Positions 33,502-43,095 of a stretch of DNA of 44,675 nt are shown here, piece after piece. Origin of the DNA: Janthinobacterium sp. (GTDB lineage: Bacteria > Pseudomonadota > Gammaproteobacteria > Burkholderiales > Burkholderiaceae_D); contig JANXSQ010000153.1 in the NCBI GenBank assembly GCA_025356595.1, forward strand, positions 1-44,675, read 5' to 3'. Below the pieces are notes generated by a model. It made no database searches and was not told the DNA's origin. It saw only the letters and a program-made list of their open reading frames with translations. Within the stretch, counting starts at the first letter, position 1. Each line of letters begins with the position of its first letter. The translations under genes were made by a program, and so were the position numbers.

Positions 33502-34056
33502 TCAGCCGCGCTTGCGCTCGTGCTGCCACAGCACGTCGCTGCCGCCGGCGAAGCGGTTCAGCACGCGCGAGAGCACGAACAGCAGGTCGGACAGGCGGTT
33601 GACGTACTGGCGCGGGTGGTCGTGGATGGTTTCCGCCTTGCCCAGGGCGACGATGCTGCGCTCGGCGCGGCGGCAGACGGTGCGGCAGATGTGCGCGATG
33701 GACGCCGCGCGCGAGCCGGCCGGCAGGATGAATTCGGTCAGCGCCGGCAGGTCGGCGTTGTACTTCTCCAGCAGGTCGTCGAGGCGGCCGACGTGCACCT
33801 CGGTGATCAGCTGGTAGCCGGGAATGCAGATCTCGCCGCCCAGGTCGAACAGGTCGTGCTGGATCGACACCAGTTCCTCGCGCAGCGCCTCGGGCATGGC
33901 TTCGCACAGCAGCAGGCCGATGTGCGAGTTCAGCTCGTCGACGTCGCCCATCGCGTGCACGCGCACGCTGTCCTTGCTGGTGCGGCTGCCGTCGCCCAGG
34001 CCGGTGCTGCCGTTGTCGCCGGTGCGGGTGGCGATTTTTGAGAGTCGGTTGCCCAT
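33502..34056 (-). CDS. Cob(I)alamin adenosyltransferase, PduO type
   Basis: A 184-residue trimeric ATP:corrinoid adenosyltransferase that converts cob(I)alamin to adenosylcobalamin. The N-terminal ATP-binding segment (SKIATRTGDNGSTGLGDGSR), VDELNSHIG and the C-terminal R.AERS and YVNRLSDLLFVLSR motifs are intact. It is upstream of the DUF882 gene on the same strand (66-base gap) and divergent from glcD. No cobalamin riboswitch was recognised in the 125 bases before it. Confidence 0.94.
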   Translation of the reverse strand: MGNRLSKIATRTGDNGSTGLGDGSRTSKDSVRVHAMGDVDELNSHIGLLLCEAMPEALREELVSIQHDLFDLGGEICIPGYQLITEVHVGRLDDLLEKYNADLPALTEFILPAGSRAASIAHICRTVCRRAERSIVALGKAETIHDHPRQYVNRLSDLLFVLSRVLNRFAGGSDVLWQHERKRG

Positions 34057-34169
34057 GATGGTTCCTGATCGTTGGATGAATGAGGTGAGGATACGACAAA
34101 ACCCCCCGCCGCGTCTGCCCGCACGGTCAATTCCGCGCCAAGATTGCGCCGGCGGGCGGTGTTTGTGCT

Positions 34170-34175
34170 TACAAT
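34170..34175 (+). promoter_or_regulatory. -10 box (TACAAT) six bases before the glcD start codon
   Basis: As at uvrD, the -10-like box ends six bases before the ATG and no ribosome-binding site lies between, so the glcD mRNA may be leaderless. TTGCGC at 34144-34149 is a possible -35 but 20 bases away. Confidence 0.4.
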
Positions 34176-34181
34176 CGTCGC

Positions 34182-35672
34182 ATGTCGACCGCCACCCCCG
34201 AACCCGCCTTCACCGCCGCCCGCCAGCAAGCCGTCGTCGCCGCCCTGCTGGCCGTGCTGCCGGCGCGCTGCGTGCTGGCCGACGCCGAGGATACCCGCCC
34301 CTACGAATGCGACGGCCTGGCCGCCTACCGGCGCCTGCCGATGGTGGTCGCGCTGCCCGACAGCGAGCAGCAGGTGCTGGCCGTGCTCAAGGTCTGCCGC
34401 GAACTGAAGGTGCCGATCGTGCCGCGCGGCGCCGGCACCGGCCTGTCCGGCGGCGCGCTGCCGATCGCCGACGGCGTCGTGCTGTCGACGGCGCGCCTGA
34501 ACCAGATCGTCCGCGTCGACGCCTACGCGCGCCTGGCGGTGGTGCAGCCGGGCGTGCGCAACCTGGCCATCTCGGACGCCGCCGCGCCGCACGGCCTGTA
34601 CTACGCGCCGGACCCGTCCTCGCAGATCGCCTGCACGATAGGCGGCAACGTGGCGGAGAACTCCGGCGGCGTGCACTGCCTCAAATACGGCCTGACGGTG
34701 CACAACGTGCTGCGCGTGCGCGTGGCGACGCTGGAGGGCGAGATCCTGGAACTGGGCGGCGCCGCGCTGGACGCGCCGGGCCTGGACCTGCTGGCCGTCT
34801 TCATCGGCTCCGAGGGCCTGCTCGGCATCGTCACCGAGGTGACCGTGCGGCTGATCCCGAAGGCGGCCACGGCGCGCGTCATCATGGCCTCCTTCGGCGA
34901 CGTCGTCAGCGGCGGCAACGCGGTGGCGCGGGTGATCGCCGCCGGCGTCATCCCGGCCGGGCTGGAGATGATGGACCGCACCTCGGTGCGCATGGTCGAG
35001 CCTTTCGTGAAGGCCGGCTACGACCTGGACGCCGCCGCCATCCTGCTGTGCGAGGCCGACGGCACGCCCGAGGAGGTCGAGGCGGACATCGCGCGCATGA
35101 CGGCGGTGCTGGAGGACGCCGGCGCGAGCGCCGTGGTGGTGTCGCAGTCCGAGGCCGAGCGCATGCGCTTCTGGTCCGGGCGCAAGAACGCCTTCCCGGC
35201 CGCCGGGCGCATCTCGCCCGACTACTACTGCATGGACGGCACCATTCCGCGCAAGCGCCTGGCCGAGGTCCTGACCGGCATCGCGCACATGGAAAGCAAG
35301 TACGCGCTGCGCTGCGCCAACGTGTTCCACGCCGGCGACGGCAACCTGCATCCGCTGATCCTGTTCGACGCCAACCAGCCGGACGAATTCGCCCGCGCCG
35401 AAGCCTTCGGCGCCGAGATCCTCGCCCTGTGCGTGGCGGTGGGCGGCACCATCACGGGCGAGCACGGCGTCGGCATGGAGAAGATCGATTCGATGTGCGT
35501 GCAGTTCACGGCGGCCGAGCTGGCCGCCTTCCACGCCCTCAAGCGCGCCTTCGACCCGGCCGGCCTGCTCAATCCCGACAAGGCCATTCCCACCCTGAAC
35601 CGCTGCGCCGAATTCGGCAAGATGCACGTGGCCGGCGGCCAGTTGAAGTTCGCGCATTTGCCGCGTTTTTAG
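34182..35672 (+). CDS. glcD: Glycolate oxidase FAD subunit GlcD
   Basis: A 496-residue FAD-dependent oxidase subunit of the vanillyl-alcohol oxidase (PCMH) fold. The FAD-binding segment PRGAGTGLSGGALP is near residue 80; the C-terminal domain has AGDGNLHPLILFD and GTITGEHGVGMEK. With GlcE and GlcF it oxidises glycolate (or D-lactate) to glyoxylate (or pyruvate), passing electrons to the respiratory chain. glcE starts 15 bases after its stop, so glcDEF form an operon. The ATG at 34182 has no ribosome-binding site. Confidence 0.94.
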   Translation: MSTATPEPAFTAARQQAVVAALLAVLPARCVLADAEDTRPYECDGLAAYRRLPMVVALPDSEQQVLAVLKVCRELKVPIVPRGAGTGLSGGALPIADGVVLSTARLNQIVRVDAYARLAVVQPGVRNLAISDAAAPHGLYYAPDPSSQIACTIGGNVAENSGGVHCLKYGLTVHNVLRVRVATLEGEILELGGAALDAPGLDLLAVFIGSEGLLGIVTEVTVRLIPKAATARVIMASFGDVVSGGNAVARVIAAGVIPAGLEMMDRTSVRMVEPFVKAGYDLDAAAILLCEADGTPEEVEADIARMTAVLEDAGASAVVVSQSEAERMRFWSGRKNAFPAAGRISPDYYCMDGTIPRKRLAEVLTGIAHMESKYALRCANVFHAGDGNLHPLILFDANQPDEFARAEAFGAEILALCVAVGGTITGEHGVGMEKIDSMCVQFTAAELAAFHALKRAFDPAGLLNPDKAIPTLNRCAEFGKMHVAGGQLKFAHLPRF

Positions 35673-35686
35673 ATCCGGAGCGCGCC

Positions 35687-36745
35687 ATGCAAGCGATACT
35701 CGAACAATTCAGGGCGCGCATCCGCGGCGCCGCCGCCGAGCGGACCACGCTGCGCCTGCGCGGCGGCGGCAGCAAGGACTGGTACGGCCAGACGCCGGCC
35801 GGCGCGCTGCTCGAGACGCGCGCCTACAGCGGCATCATCGACTACGAGCCGACCGAGCTGGTGATCACGGCGCGCTGCGGCACGCCGCTGGCCGAGATCG
35901 AGGCGGCGCTGGCGGCGCAGCGCCAGATGCTGGCCTTCGAGCCGCCCCATTTCGGCCCGCACGCCACCCTGGGCGGCACGCTGGCCTGCGCGCTGGGCGG
36001 GCCGCGGCGCGCCACGGCCGGCGCGGCGCGCGACTTCACGCTGGGCGCGGTGCTGATGGACGGCAAGGGCGAGCGCCTCGCCTTCGGCGGCCAGGTGATG
36101 AAGAACGTCGCCGGCTACGACGTCTCGCGCCTGCTGGCCGGCTCGCTCGGCACCCTGGGCCTGATCCTGGAGGCCTCGCTGAAGGTCTTGCCCTTGCCGC
36201 CCTGCGAGGCCAGCCTGCGCTTCGAGGCCAGCGAAATCGACGCCCTGCGCATGCTCAACGAATGGGCCGGCCGGCCGCTGCCGATCTCCGCCAGTTGCTG
36301 GCACGCCGGCGCGCTGACGCTGCGCCTGTCCGGCGCCGAGGCGGCCGTCGCGGCGGCCCGCCGCAGCCTGGGCGGCGAGACGCTGGAGGCGGCCGCGCCG
36401 TTCTGGGCCGGCCTGCGCGAACAGACGCATCCCTTCTTCGCCGGCGCCGGCGCGCTGTGGCGCCTGTCGCTGCCGCCGGCCGCCAGCGCCATCATCCTGA
36501 AGGGCGCGCAACTGATCGAGTGGGGCGGCGCGCAGCGCTGGTTGCGCGCCGCCGCCGACGCCGCCACGGCCGGCGACATCCGCCGCAGCGTGGCGGCGGC
36601 CGGCGGCCACGCCAGCCTGTTCCGCGGCGGCGACAAGAGCGTCGGCGTGTTCCATCCGCTGGCGCCGGCCGTGGCCCTGGTGCAGCGCCGCCTGACGCAG
36701 GCCTTCGACCCGGACGGGATCTTCAATCCCGGCCGCATGTATTGA
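35687..36745 (+). CDS. glcE: Glycolate oxidase subunit GlcE
   Basis: A 352-residue second FAD-binding subunit with the PCMH fold: LRLRGGGSKDWYG near residue 25, LGGTLACALGGPRRA and QVMKNVAGYDVSRLLAGSLGTLG. It is shorter than GlcD and ends with FDPDGIFNPGRMY. The start at 35687 follows ccggag; the frame is open far upstream through glcD, which is a shadow. glcF begins eight bases after its stop. Confidence 0.94.
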   Translation: MQAILEQFRARIRGAAAERTTLRLRGGGSKDWYGQTPAGALLETRAYSGIIDYEPTELVITARCGTPLAEIEAALAAQRQMLAFEPPHFGPHATLGGTLACALGGPRRATAGAARDFTLGAVLMDGKGERLAFGGQVMKNVAGYDVSRLLAGSLGTLGLILEASLKVLPLPPCEASLRFEASEIDALRMLNEWAGRPLPISASCWHAGALTLRLSGAEAAVAAARRSLGGETLEAAAPFWAGLREQTHPFFAGAGALWRLSLPPAASAIILKGAQLIEWGGAQRWLRAAADAATAGDIRRSVAAAGGHASLFRGGDKSVGVFHPLAPAVALVQRRLTQAFDPDGIFNPGRMY

Positions 36746-36752
36746 GGCGCCC

Positions 36753-37994
36753 ATGCAAACCAATCTCGCCGATTTCATCAAGAACAGCCGCGACGGCGAC
36801 GCCGCCGAGGCGATCCTGCGCGCCTGCGTCCATTGCGGCTTCTGCACCGCCACCTGTCCGACCTACCAGTTGCTGGGCGATGAGCTGGACGGTCCGCGCG
36901 GGCGCATCTACCTGATCAAGCAGGTGCTGGAGGGGGCGCCGGTGACGGCCAAGACGCAGAGCCATCTGGACCGCTGCCTGACCTGCCGCAGTTGCGAGAC
37001 GACCTGTCCGTCCGGCGTGCAGTACGGCCGCCTGCTCGACATCGGCCGCAAGGTCGTCGAGCAGCGCGTGCGCCGCCCGCTGGCCGAGCGTTTCCGGCGC
37101 TTCGTGCTGAAGGAGGGCTTGCCGCGCCCCTGGTTGTTCACGCCGGCGCTGCGCGCCGGGCAGTTGCTGCGGCCCCTGCTGTCGAAGCCGATGCAGGACA
37201 AGCTGCCGCGCCTGGGCTGGGCGGGGCGCTGGCCGACCCGCGCGCACGCGCGCAGGATGCTGGTGCTGGCCGGCTGCGCCCAGCCGGCGCTGGCGCCGAA
37301 CATCAACGCGGCCGCCGCGCGCGTGCTCGACGCCGTCGGCGTGCAACTGATCGTCGCGCCCAAGGCCGGCTGCTGCGGCGCGCTGCGCCACCACCTGAAC
37401 GCGCAGGAGGCGGCGCTGGACGACATGCGCCGCAACATCGACGCCTGGTGGCCCTACGTCTTCGGCGCCGGCGCCATCGAGGCCATCGTCATGACGGCCT
37501 CCGGCTGCGGCGTGACGGTGAAGGAGTACGGCCACCTGCTGGCGCACGACGGCGCCTACGCGGCGAAGGCGCGCCGCATTTCCGAACTGACGCGCGACCT
37601 GAGCGAGGTTCTGCCGGCCTTCGAGGCCGAGCTGGTGGAGCAACTGGCGGGCCGGATGGCGCAGCGGGTGGCCTACCATCCGCCCTGCACGCTGCAGCAC
37701 GGCCAGCAGATCCGCGGCAAGGTCGAGGGCCTGCTGCGCGCCGTCGGCGTCGACGTCCGGCTGTGCGCCGACAGCCATCTGTGCTGCGGTTCGGCCGGCA
37801 CCTATTCGATCCTGCAGGAGGAGCTGGCGCTGCAACTGCGCGACCGCAAGCTGGCCGCTCTGGCCGACACCGGGGCCGCGACGATCGTCTCGGCCAACGT
37901 CGGCTGCCAGGTGCACCTGCAGTCGGGCACCGAGACGCCGGTCAGGCACTGGATAGAATTGATCGACAGCGCGCTGGCGGCGCGCGGCGCCTGA
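36753..37994 (+). CDS. glcF: Glycolate oxidase iron-sulfur subunit GlcF
   Basis: A 413-residue protein with two [4Fe-4S] motifs at C25/C28/C31/C35 and C75/C78/C81/C85, then two CCG-type domains (AGCAQPAL with KAGCCGALRHH; YHPPCTLQH with LCCGSAGTY). It passes electrons from the GlcD/GlcE flavins to the membrane quinone pool. Length and motif order are standard. It is the last gene of glcDEF and converges on the GGDEF-EAL gene. Confidence 0.96.
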   Translation: MQTNLADFIKNSRDGDAAEAILRACVHCGFCTATCPTYQLLGDELDGPRGRIYLIKQVLEGAPVTAKTQSHLDRCLTCRSCETTCPSGVQYGRLLDIGRKVVEQRVRRPLAERFRRFVLKEGLPRPWLFTPALRAGQLLRPLLSKPMQDKLPRLGWAGRWPTRAHARRMLVLAGCAQPALAPNINAAAARVLDAVGVQLIVAPKAGCCGALRHHLNAQEAALDDMRRNIDAWWPYVFGAGAIEAIVMTASGCGVTVKEYGHLLAHDGAYAAKARRISELTRDLSEVLPAFEAELVEQLAGRMAQRVAYHPPCTLQHGQQIRGKVEGLLRAVGVDVRLCADSHLCCGSAGTYSILQEELALQLRDRKLAALADTGAATIVSANVGCQVHLQSGTETPVRHWIELIDSALAARGA

Positions 37995-38011
37995 GCGCGC
38001 CGCTCCGGCCG

Positions 38012-38028
38012 GCCGGCTTCGGGCCGGC
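38012..38028. terminator. Hairpin between convergent glcF and GGDEF-EAL gene
   Basis: gccggc (38012-38017) pairs with gccggc (38023-38028) around ttcgg. No U tract is seen, so termination may be weak. Confidence 0.4.
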
Positions 38029-38045
38029 GCAAACGCGCGGCTCGT

Positions 38046-40166
38046 TTACGCGGCGCTGAGCGCGGCGGCGCGCCAGGCCGGCGCCTGGCTGTAGTCGGCG
38101 GCCCACTGCAGCACGGCGTCGGCCGGCATCGGCCGGGCGATGCCGTAGCCCTGCGCCAGGTCGCAGCCCAGTTGCATCAGGCGGCTGCCGTGCTCCACCG
38201 TTTCGACGCCCTCGGCGATGACCTTCAGGTGGAAGGACTTCGCCAGGCCGATGACGGCGCTGACCAGGTGCAGATCCTCCTCGTCGCTGAGCATATTGCG
38301 CACGAAGCTCTGGTCGATCTTGAGGATGTCGGCCGGCAGGCGCTTCAGGTAGGACATCGAGGAATAGCCGGTGCCGAAATCGTCCAGCGCGAAGGTGACG
38401 CCGAGCGCCTGGCAGGCCGTCATCACGCGGCGCACGTGTTCGATGTCGCCCAGCGCCGACGATTCGAGGACCTCCAGCTCCAGCATCTCGGCGCGCACGC
38501 CGGGAAATTCGGCCAGGATGGCCTTCAGGCGCGCGACGAAGCCGGCCTGCTGCAGGTGGCGCGCGGCGATGTTGACGCTGACCACCCAGTGCCGCCCGGA
38601 CGCCGTCCAGCGCTGCATCTGCCACAGCGCCTGGCGCAGCACCCATTCGCCGATGTCGATGATCAGGTCGGTGTCGCCGACCGCCGGCAGGAAGTGCGCC
38701 GGCTCCAGCACGCCGCGGCGCGGATGCTGCCAGCGCAGCAGCGCCTCCATGCCGACGATGTCGCCGGCGCGCATGTTCACCTTGGGCTGGTAGTGCAGGC
38801 GCAATTCGCCGCCCAGCAGGGCGGCGCGGATGTCGGTGCGCTGGTTGTGGTGGGTGCGCACCTCCTCGTCCAGTTCGGCGTCGAAGAAGTGGTAGGTGTT
38901 GCGTCCGGTCAGCTTGGCCTGGTAGACGGCGTGGTCGGCGTGGCGCAGCAGCGTTTCGGTGCTGGTGGCGCGCCCGGCGTAGACGGCGACGCCGGCGCTG
39001 ACCGACAGGGTCAGCGCCAGGCCGTCGCACTGGTAGGGCCGCGACAGCTCGCGCAGCAGTTGCGCGACGATTTCCTCGATGGCCGCCGTCTCGCTCTGGC
39101 CGGACAGCAGCATGACGAATTCGTCGCCGCCCAGGCGCGCCGAATAGTGGTTCTGCCTGGCGAAGCCGTGCAGGCGCGCCGCCACCTGTTTCAGGATCTC
39201 GTCGCCCGATTCGGCGCCGAAGCGTTCGTTGACGCGCTGGAAGTGGTCGAGGTCGATCAGGCAGACCGCCAGCAGGCGCTGCCGTTCGCGCGCCAGGAAC
39301 AGCTCCTGCTCGAAGCGCGCCGCCAGCGCGCTGCGGTTGGGCAGGCCGGTCAGCACGTCGTGGTAGTTTTGCCAGGACATCTGCTGCAGCGCGCTTTGCA
39401 TGCGCACCGTCTGCGCCAGTTGCTTGCCCAGGTCCCGCTCGCTGGCGCGCAGCGAGGCCACCAGGGTCTGCACCTCGCCGGCCATGTTGTTGAAGGTGTG
39501 CGCCAGCGCGCGCGCCTCGGGCGTGCCGTCGACGCGCATGCGCGCGCCGTAGTCGCCGTGGCGGAAGCTGTCGGCTGCCTGCGCCAGGCGCCTGAGCATC
39601 TGCCGGTTGGCCGCCAGGATCAGGCCCAGCAGGAGGTAGATGAGGAGCACGCTGACGGCGCTGATGCCGGCCTGCTTGCGCAGGCTGTCCCAGATGCGGT
39701 TGATGGCCCGCACCGGCGTGAAGTGCAGCGCCAGGGTGCCGCCCTTGCCGCCCGCCAGCGCCACGGGGAAGGCGCTGTGCAGGGCGTCCAGGCCGGTCAC
39801 GGCGGGAAACCAGGCCGGGTACTGCGCCGGCTGCGCCGCCTCGGCGCGCACCAGCAGGTGTTTCTTCGGGCAGTCCCAGCGTATCGCGGCGAGGTCGGGG
39901 TTGAGCGGCAGCGCGCCGGCCAGGATGGCCTCGATGGCGGCGACGTCGCGCTCGCCGGCGATCGGTTGCAGCGTCGCGGCCAGGTACTTCCCCAGTTGCT
40001 GGGCCTCGGCCTGGTAGCGCGCGTTGGCGCTGTGCGACTCGCTTTCCAGCAGCAGCTTGTAGCGCACGCCGGAGACGGCGACGATGAGGAAGAAAATAGG
40101 GGTAAACAGACGGGGGTAGATTCCCATCCGCATCCACGCAGCTATGATTTTCCCCAGGACAGGCAT
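38046..40166 (-). CDS. Membrane GGDEF-EAL cyclic-di-GMP signalling protein
   Basis: About 706 residues from the ATG at 40166. Membrane helices lie near residues 18-38 and 169-186, enclosing a periplasmic sensor of about 130 residues. A HAMP-like segment (187-238) is followed by a GGDEF domain (about 265-430) with an intact RLGGDEF motif and an EAL domain with intact M-E474-A-L and DDFGTGYSS motifs. Both synthesis and hydrolysis of c-di-GMP are therefore possible; net activity cannot be told. An in-frame TTG at 40202 is a weaker start. pilT/pilU lie nearby, but cotranscription is not evident. Confidence 0.92.
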   Translation of the reverse strand: MPVLGKIIAAWMRMGIYPRLFTPIFFLIVAVSGVRYKLLLESESHSANARYQAEAQQLGKYLAATLQPIAGERDVAAIEAILAGALPLNPDLAAIRWDCPKKHLLVRAEAAQPAQYPAWFPAVTGLDALHSAFPVALAGGKGGTLALHFTPVRAINRIWDSLRKQAGISAVSVLLIYLLLGLILAANRQMLRRLAQAADSFRHGDYGARMRVDGTPEARALAHTFNNMAGEVQTLVASLRASERDLGKQLAQTVRMQSALQQMSWQNYHDVLTGLPNRSALAARFEQELFLARERQRLLAVCLIDLDHFQRVNERFGAESGDEILKQVAARLHGFARQNHYSARLGGDEFVMLLSGQSETAAIEEIVAQLLRELSRPYQCDGLALTLSVSAGVAVYAGRATSTETLLRHADHAVYQAKLTGRNTYHFFDAELDEEVRTHHNQRTDIRAALLGGELRLHYQPKVNMRAGDIVGMEALLRWQHPRRGVLEPAHFLPAVGDTDLIIDIGEWVLRQALWQMQRWTASGRHWVVSVNIAARHLQQAGFVARLKAILAEFPGVRAEMLELEVLESSALGDIEHVRRVMTACQALGVTFALDDFGTGYSSMSYLKRLPADILKIDQSFVRNMLSDEEDLHLVSAVIGLAKSFHLKVIAEGVETVEHGSRLMQLGCDLAQGYGIARPMPADAVLQWAADYSQAPAWRAAALSAA

Positions 40167-40236
40167 CGTTCTCTGATCCGATTGCGCATAATAAATCTGC
40201 AAGCATTATCACCGAAAAGACCGGTGCCGACGTATC

Positions 40237-40256
40237 GAAATGAGAATGATTTCAAA
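40237..40256. promoter_or_regulatory. Possible Fur-box-like site upstream of GGDEF-EAL gene
   Basis: The segment aaatgagaatgatttcaaa resembles half of the Fur box (AATGAGAAT-ATT). Only one half is good; the second half has several mismatches. It lies 70-90 bases upstream of the GGDEF-EAL start and downstream of the peroxidase gene stop. Confidence 0.3.
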
Positions 40257-40284
40257 AAAACATGGGGAGGCGCCGCCGCGCCGT

Positions 40285-40778
<494 letters not shown>

Positions 40779-40779
<1 letters not shown>

Positions 40780-41915
40780 CAGATGATCCCCAGGTGTTCG
40801 GTGCCGGCCGACAGGTCGCGCGTCTTGGCGGCCTTGCCGTTGAGTTTGATGTTCAGGCGCAGATCGTTGACGGAGTCGGCGTTGCGCAGGGCGTCCTCGT
40901 AGCTGATCTTGTCGGCCTCGAACAAGTCGAACAGGGACTGGTCGAAGGTCTGCATGCCCAGTTCGCGCGATTTCTTCATCAGCTCCTTGATCTCGTGCAC
41001 CTGGCCCTTGAAGATCAGGTCCGAGATCAGGGGCGAGTTCAACATGATTTCGATGGCCACGCAGCGCCCCTTGCTGTCCTTGAGGGGGATCAGGCGCTGC
41101 GAAATCATGCCCTTCAGGTTCAGCGACAAGTCCATCAGCAATTGCTGGCGGCGCTCCTCGGGGAAGAAGTTGATGATGCGGTCGAGCGCCTGGTTGGCGC
41201 TGTTGGCGTGCAGCGTGGCCAGGCACAGATGGCCCGTTTCGGCGAAGGCGATGGCGTGGTCCATGGTTTCGCGGTCGCGGATCTCGCCGATCTGGATCAC
41301 GTCCGGCGCCTGGCGCAGGGTGTTCTTGAGCGCCGTGCCCCAGTCCTCGGTGTCGACGCCGACCTCGCGCTGGGTGACGATGCAGTTCTTGTGCGGATGC
41401 ACGTACTCGACCGGATCCTCGATGGTGATGATGTGGCCGTAGCTGTTTTCGTTGCGGTAGCCGACCATCGCCGCCAGCGTCGTCGACTTGCCCGAGCCGG
41501 TGGCGCCGACCATGATGACGAGGCCGCGCTTGCTCATGACGACCTCCTGCAGCACCGCCGGCAGGCCCAGCTCCTCGAGTTTCGGGATCGCCGTCGTGAT
41601 GGTGCGCAGGACCATGCCGACGCAACTCATCTGCACGAAGGCGGAGACGCGGAAGCGTCCCAGCTCGCCCGGGCTGATGGCGAAGTTGGCCTCCTTGCTC
41701 AGCTCGAACGAGGCGGTCTGCTTGTCGTTCATGATGGCGCGCGCCAGGTCGGTGGTGTGGGCCGCCGTCAGCACCTGGGTCGAGACGGGCGTGAGCCTGC
41801 CGTCGATCTTGATGGCGGGCGGGAAGCCGGCCGTGATGAACAGGTCGGAGCCGTTCTTGCTGACCATCAGGCGCAGCAGGTCGAACATGAATTTTGAAGC
41901 CTGGTCGCGTTCCAT
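40779..41915 (-). CDS. pilU: Type IV pilus retraction ATPase PilU
   Basis: A 378-residue hexameric ATPase of the PilT/PilU group. Walker A GATGSGKSTT is near residue 136; the Asp box IITIEDPVEYVH, Walker B QIGEIRDRETM and His box ATLHANSAN follow. The N-terminal segment and the extended C-terminus identify PilU rather than PilT. It assists PilT in pilus retraction for twitching motility. It is 53 bases downstream of pilT and overlaps the peroxidase gene. Confidence 0.95.
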
Positions 41916-41968
41916 CGTGGGATCCTTGGGTGGCGGAGGGGGGCGGCGCGCGGCGCCGCCGGCACGGC

Positions 41969-43012
41969 CTAGCCGGGGAAGTTGTCCGGGGTCTTGGCCG
42001 CGCCGCGGGCGGCGGCGGCGGAGATGACGTTGCGCCGCACCAGATCGGTGAGGGTCTGGTCCAGCGTCTGCATGCCGACATTGCTGCCGGTCTGGATCGC
42101 CGAATACATCTGGGCGATCTTCGACTCGCGGATCAGGTTGCGGATGGCCGGCGTGGCGATCATGATTTCATGCGCGGCGACGCGGCCGCCGCCGTCCTTG
42201 GTCTTCAGCAGCGTCTGCGAGATGACCGCCTGCAGCGATTCCGACAGCATGGCGCGCACCATCTCCTTTTCGTCGGCAGGGAAGACGTCGACGATGCGGT
42301 CGATGGTCTTCGCCGCCGAGGAGGTGTGCAGGGTGCCGAACACCAGGTGGCCGGTTTCGGCCGCCGACAGCGCCAGGCGGATGGTCTCCAGGTCGCGCAG
42401 CTCGCCGACCAGGATCACGTCCGGGTCCTCGCGCAGCGCCGAGCGCAGCGCGTTGTTGAAGGACAGCGTGTGCGGCCCCACCTCGCGCTGGTTGATCAGG
42501 CATTTCTTCGAGTCGTGGACGAATTCGATCGGGTCCTCGATGGTCAGGATGTGGCCGTACTCGGTTTCGTTGACGTGGTTGACCATCGCCGCCAGCGTGG
42601 TCGACTTGCCCGAGCCGGTCGGCCCGGTGACGAGCACCAGGCCGCGCGGTTTCAGCGCCAGGTCGGCGAAGATGCGCGGGCAGTTCAGCTCCTCCAGGCT
42701 CATGATCTTCGAGGGGATGGTGCGCAGCACGGCCGAGGCGCCGCGCTCCTGGTTGAAGGCGTTGACGCGGAAGCGCGCCAGGCCGGGAATGGCGAAGGAA
42801 AAGTCGCACTCGAGCATTTCCTCGTAGGCCTTGCGCTGGCCGTCGTTCATGATGTCATAGATCATGCCGTGCACGTCCTTGTGCTCGAGCGGCGGCAGAT
42901 TGATGCGCCGCACGTCGCCGTGTACCCGTATCATCGGCGGCAGGCCGGCCGACAGGTGCAGGTCGGAGGCCTTGTTCTTGACGGAGAATGCGAGTAGTTC
43001 GGAGATGTCCAT
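41969..43012 (-). CDS. pilT: Type IV pilus retraction ATPase PilT
   Basis: A 347-residue hexameric ATPase that drives pilus retraction. Markers are the N-terminal ELLAFSVKNKASDLHLSAGLPP, Walker A GPTGSGKSTT, the Asp box LTIEDPIEFVH, the AIRNLIRE segment typical of PilT, and FGTLHTSSA. It is the first gene of pilT-pilU-gpx and divergent from yggS-proC, the same neighbourhood as in Pseudomonas. The ATG at 43012 is seven bases from an AGGGA element. Confidence 0.97.
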   Translation of the reverse strand: MDISELLAFSVKNKASDLHLSAGLPPMIRVHGDVRRINLPPLEHKDVHGMIYDIMNDGQRKAYEEMLECDFSFAIPGLARFRVNAFNQERGASAVLRTIPSKIMSLEELNCPRIFADLALKPRGLVLVTGPTGSGKSTTLAAMVNHVNETEYGHILTIEDPIEFVHDSKKCLINQREVGPHTLSFNNALRSALREDPDVILVGELRDLETIRLALSAAETGHLVFGTLHTSSAAKTIDRIVDVFPADEKEMVRAMLSESLQAVISQTLLKTKDGGGRVAAHEIMIATPAIRNLIRESKIAQMYSAIQTGSNVGMQTLDQTLTDLVRRNVISAAAARGAAKTPDNFPG

Positions 43013-43013
43013 T

Positions 43014-43019
43014 TATAAT
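43014..43019 (+). promoter_or_regulatory. -10 box (TATAAT) for yggS-proC
   Basis: A perfect TATAAT lies directly behind the pilT start codon on the opposite strand and 77 bases before the yggS ATG. No well-spaced -35 is visible. Confidence 0.4.
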
Positions 43020-43095
43020 CCCTGTGCCTGCTGTGATGGGGCGCAAGGCCCGGGCCACGGCACCGGATTGCTTTACATTACCCCGCTCAATGATT

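Noticed and set aside
33824-35686. Plus-strand frame continuous with glcE reaching back through glcD
   Set aside because: The upstream part is Arg/Gly/Ala-rich and overlaps the adenosyltransferase gene and glcD; glcE itself starts at 35687.
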